DNA of 64,000 nt, taken from positions 124,001 through 188,000 of the forward strand of contig JALNQF010000069.1 of NCBI GenBank assembly GCA_028456385.1, given 5' to 3'. Under the pieces are notes generated by a model. That model did not search any database. It was given only the letters and a program-made list of their open reading frames with translations, and had not been told where the DNA came from. Shown here piece after piece: positions 60,780 through 64,000 of the stretch. Position 1 is the first letter of the stretch, and the number at the start of each line of letters is the position of its first letter. A program made the position numbers and the translations under genes. This DNA is from Ophiosphaerella korrae (taxonomy: Eukaryota; Ascomycota; Dothideomycetes; Pleosporales; Phaeosphaeriaceae).

Positions 60780-61500
60780 TATTTAGGCTAAATTAGCTTA
60801 GATTAGCTTATACTAATATTTATATAGCCTCTCTACTTTACTTTAAGCTCTCTATACTATTTTAAGAAAAAGTTAAAGATAGCTTTAAAAGTAAAGAGCT
60901 TTACTAGTATAAAGTATACTACTACTACTAAAGTAGTAAGGGAAGTTGTAGCTAAGATTTAAAAGTAAGTCCTATATCCTAATTAGCTCTAATTAGCTTA
61001 AATTATATTAATATAACTTATTTTAGGTAGTATAAGCTTTATTATAAGTACTTATTTCTTTATAGTAGTAAACTTAGCTTTAAAAAAAAGTTCTAGTCTA
61101 GCGTTTACTTTTTTAGCTATAATTATTCTAAGTAAAGTATTATTAAGTATAAAAACGTTAAAAAGTATACTTTAAAAAAAGATTCTAACTCTAGTATCTT
61201 TAGTACTCTTAAAAAGAAAGTAAGTAACTTTAGTTAGCTTTAATTAGCTTAGATTATACTAATCTAGTCTTTAGTACTTTAGAATAAGTACTATTATCTT
61301 TACTAAGGCTAAGTAGGCCCTTAAAGATACTAAAGAAGCTAAATAGGCTACTAAAGTAGCTTATTAAGCTACTTTAGCTTATACTAAGAAAACTCTTACT
61401 AAGAAGGGCTTAGCTAGTAAAAGTAAGTATAGTTAGTCCTAGGATTACTTAATAGGGTATAGATTAAGCTAAATTAGCTTAGATTATACTTAAGTAGAGT
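60780..61500. repeat. Motif repeated about every 200-240 bp
   Basis: Variants of aattagcttagattatacta occur at about 60,791, 60,980, 61,231 and 61,462. Several are preceded by a Lys-codon-like aaaagtaagta stretch and followed by aagcttt/agtactt-type sequence. The spacing suggests an eroded tandem repeat of a roughly 230-bp unit. Related aattaggct motifs also lie in R1. Confidence 0.45.
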
Positions 61501-61879
61501 AGTAAGTAGTAGTTATAGATTTAGATACTCTAAGTATAATACTCTAGCTCTAGTATAGCCTTAAAATAGATTTCTTTAGTAGTTAATACTATTCTAAGTC
61601 TAATTATACTATTTTACACTAATTTATAATATCTTAGTATTTCTTTTAGAGACTTAGTATTTTTTACTATTAGCGCTATTAAATACCTAAAAAAAAACCT
61701 CTAAAGTAAAAAAAAAAAAAAAAAACTTTTATATATAAGTAAAGGTAGCTATAAGCTTTTTTACTTATTTTTTTCTAAAAAAAAAAGCTATTCTTAGCTT
61801 ATTAAGCTTTTTACTTCTTATACTTCTTTTTTAGTATATAAGTAAGTTTATACTTTCTCTAGAACTAATTAAAGGCTTT

Positions 61880-64000
61880 TAAGGAAAGATTAGCTACTAG
61901 ATCCTAAGTATTCTAGTTTTCTAAGTAGTTTTTCTATTTTATTAGATATAGCTATTTTCTATCTTTACTTTACTTTCTTTCTTTTACTTCTTTTATAATA
62001 TATACGTCTTTATCTATTATATTTAAAGCTTCTTCTATTAAGTTCTCTAGTTATATAATTATACTATTAGGAGTATATTTTTCTAGTAGTAACGTATAAA
62101 AGACTAGGTATACTTCCTTTAAGCTAGGTATATTTATTTTAAATATAGTTAGGCTAATTTAGGCTACTATATACCTTAGTCCTAAATATTTCTAGTCTAG
62201 ATTTTTCTTTAGACTTATAGATTTAATATACTATATAGATAGAAGAATTTAGTTTCTTACTTTAAAAAAGACGTATATCTTTTACTTATTAGTATACTTC
62301 CTTTAGTACTCTATAGCTAGTATAATATTTTTCTTATATTTTTATTATATTATAATTACTTTTATAGCTAATCCTTTTACTAGAAAGTTATTATTTATAG
62401 TTAGGTCTAACTTAGGCTAGTTTAAGCTAATTAGGTATAGACTATAGTATACTTAGAAGGGTATAACCTTTATAGTTATATTTATACTATTATTATATAT
62501 ATACTCTACTATTAGTAGCTATTCTACTTAGTTGTTTTATTCTAATATATAGTAATAACATAGGTATTATTCTAGAGTTTAGTTTTATCTTTCTATCTAT
62601 CTATTTATCTAGGAGTAATATATAGAAGATAGTACTCTTCTAGTATTTAGGTAGTAGTAGAAAGTTTTCTAGTATTTAGCGTTTATTAAAAGTCTTCTAT
62701 TTAAGATTACTCTAGCTAAGATACTATAGAGTTAGATTACTTTACGTATCTAGGCCTAAGCTAAGTCTTACCTATCCTAATTAGACTATACTAAGGTATA
62801 GTAGACTATTTTAGTTAAATAGTCTATAATTACAAGTATTATATTATATACTATACCTATTAATTTACTTAGAGAGAGTTCTATAATAAAGTCTATTATA
62901 ACCTCTTTTTAGGCTCTTATTAGTAGTAAAAGGAGATATATTAGCTTATAAGGTTAGTATCTTCTTATAGTTAACTATTAGTACTTTAGGTAGGCGTTAT
63001 AGTACTCTATTACCTTCTTTCTTACTTTTTTCTAGGTATATAGCCTTAGGAGCTTCTCTAGAGTCTTTCTTATACTAAAATAGCTTACTAAAGAGTTATT
63101 ATAATACTTTCTAAGCGTATCTACTTTTTTTTTAGGTATTATAAAGAGTTTCTACTCCTTTAGCTACTTTTTAAGTTAAATTAGGCTATTTTACGCTAAT
63201 TTATTTACTAATTTATTAGATATAGCTTTTTTACTCTAGTTTATATTACTTTATTCTTTTAAGTTCTTTAGTTCTAGTAGTTATATTTTTCTTTCTTCTT
63301 AGAACTTTTTAAGAGCTAACTCTTCCTTTTTATACTTTATTATACTCTAACTACGTATTACTATAGCTACTTAGAAAAGTATAGCTCTTTTAACTCTTAT
63401 AAGAATCCTTTATATTAGCTATATAAAGGCCTTATTATATTTTTTTTTTAATATTATTACTTTAGCTATATAATCTAGCTTTCTAGAAAGTCTATCTACT
63501 AGGTTTATAGTACCTAGGTAGTAGTAGATAATAAAGTTAAACTTTATAAAGCTTAAGTAGGCCTAGACCTACTTATAGTTTAATACTTTAGTTTCTATAA
63601 ACTATTTTAAGTTATAGTAGTCTATAAAGATTTAAAATAGAACTCTATTAAAGTAGTAGTACTAGTACTCTAAGCTCTTAATTATTATAAGTAACTCTTA
63701 GTTATACGTATTATAATTATACTCTACTTAGATAAATTTCTTTAAGAAGAAGTTAACTAGTCTCTACTAGGCTAAGTTACTTTTAGTTAAGACTAATTAG
63801 CTTAATATATCTATAATTACTCTACCTAAAGTATTAACTTTTACTTTAGTCTACCTTCTTTATATAAAGTATATTAAGATAAGTACTTTAAAGAATATAT
63901 CTTTTAGCTTTTAGAAGGCTTAACGTACTTCTTTTCTAATTTTAATTCTTTAGCTTTCTTCTTTCCTTTAGGCTAGCTTACTCTAAGCTATATTTAGGCC
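61880..64000 (-). mobile_element. Chromodomain Ty3/Gypsy element C, partial
   Basis: A second Gypsy family on the minus strand, running off the right edge. Reading leftward from 64,000: RNase H (63,830-63,480; YNYNTYN, RVLF-IFIDYYNLK, FIETKVLNYKQVQAYLSFIK, then a LVDRLSRK end), integrase core (about 62,960-62,680; DFIIELSLSKL, YNIILVIIDYLTKIVYY) and a chromodomain (about 62,060-61,880; IIDKDVYIIKEV, LYLIK, NYLENLEYL). Stops are TAA/TAG at Gln/Trp sites. It differs from elements A/B in sequence. The LTR has not been found, and the left end is probably between 61,500 and 61,880. Confidence 0.82.

Overview
The window looks like a piece of a filamentous ascomycete (Pezizomycotina) nuclear genome. 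Three things support this: fungal gene families with short GT-AG introns of 49-61 bp; long AT-rich blocks carrying the C-to-T signature of repeat-induced point mutation (RIP: CpA/TpG almost gone, TpA everywhere, stop codons where Gln/Trp are expected); and NLR-type (NB-ARC/TPR) plus CYP52-type genes. I cannot name a species.

Layout. (1) About 1-26,070 is a dead, RIP-saturated transposon graveyard. I can recognise a PIF/Harbinger transposase relic (8.46-8.86 kb), several tandem repeats, and a 3'-truncated Ty3/Gypsy element on the minus strand (21.86-26.07 kb) with its 5' LTR. (2) About 26,400-44,150 is an island of normal base composition. It holds three genes that splice into full-length, stop-free frames: a stand-alone alpha/beta hydrolase (29,289-30,424, +), a CYP52-clan cytochrome P450 (30,517-32,315, -) and an alpha/beta-hydrolase/NB-ARC/TPR NLR (32,930-36,572, +). 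They are surrounded by pseudogenes: a PNP-like NLR N-domain, two DUF7924-like proteins, a carboxylesterase tail, Tc1/mariner, piggyBac and hAT fragments, and a TA-flanked 345-bp MITE. (3) About 44,150-64,000 is a second, even more AT-rich RIP block: a 1.77-kb foldback palindrome, a full-length 7.09-kb Ty3/Gypsy element with two 447-bp LTRs (+), truncated relatives, solo LTRs, a nearly unmutated 254-bp solo LTR inserted after RIP, and a different chromodomain Gypsy element (-) running off the right edge.

How the live genes relate. The stand-alone hydrolase and the NLR N-domain are paralogues: they share motif order and the phase-2 first intron immediately before IVAVHG. The stand-alone protein keeps the nucleophile (CHSLGG), while the NLR has CHGFGG, a Ser-to-Gly change that should make it a pseudo-enzyme. 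The P450 lies between them, tail-to-tail with the hydrolase and head-to-head with the NLR across a 614-bp shared upstream region. The most interesting idea here, which is inference, is an active enzyme and a catalytically dead NLR-fused paralogue kept together in a transposon-bounded defence/allorecognition island. The island is bounded by two oppositely oriented copies of the same Gypsy family, which could mediate inversion or exchange.
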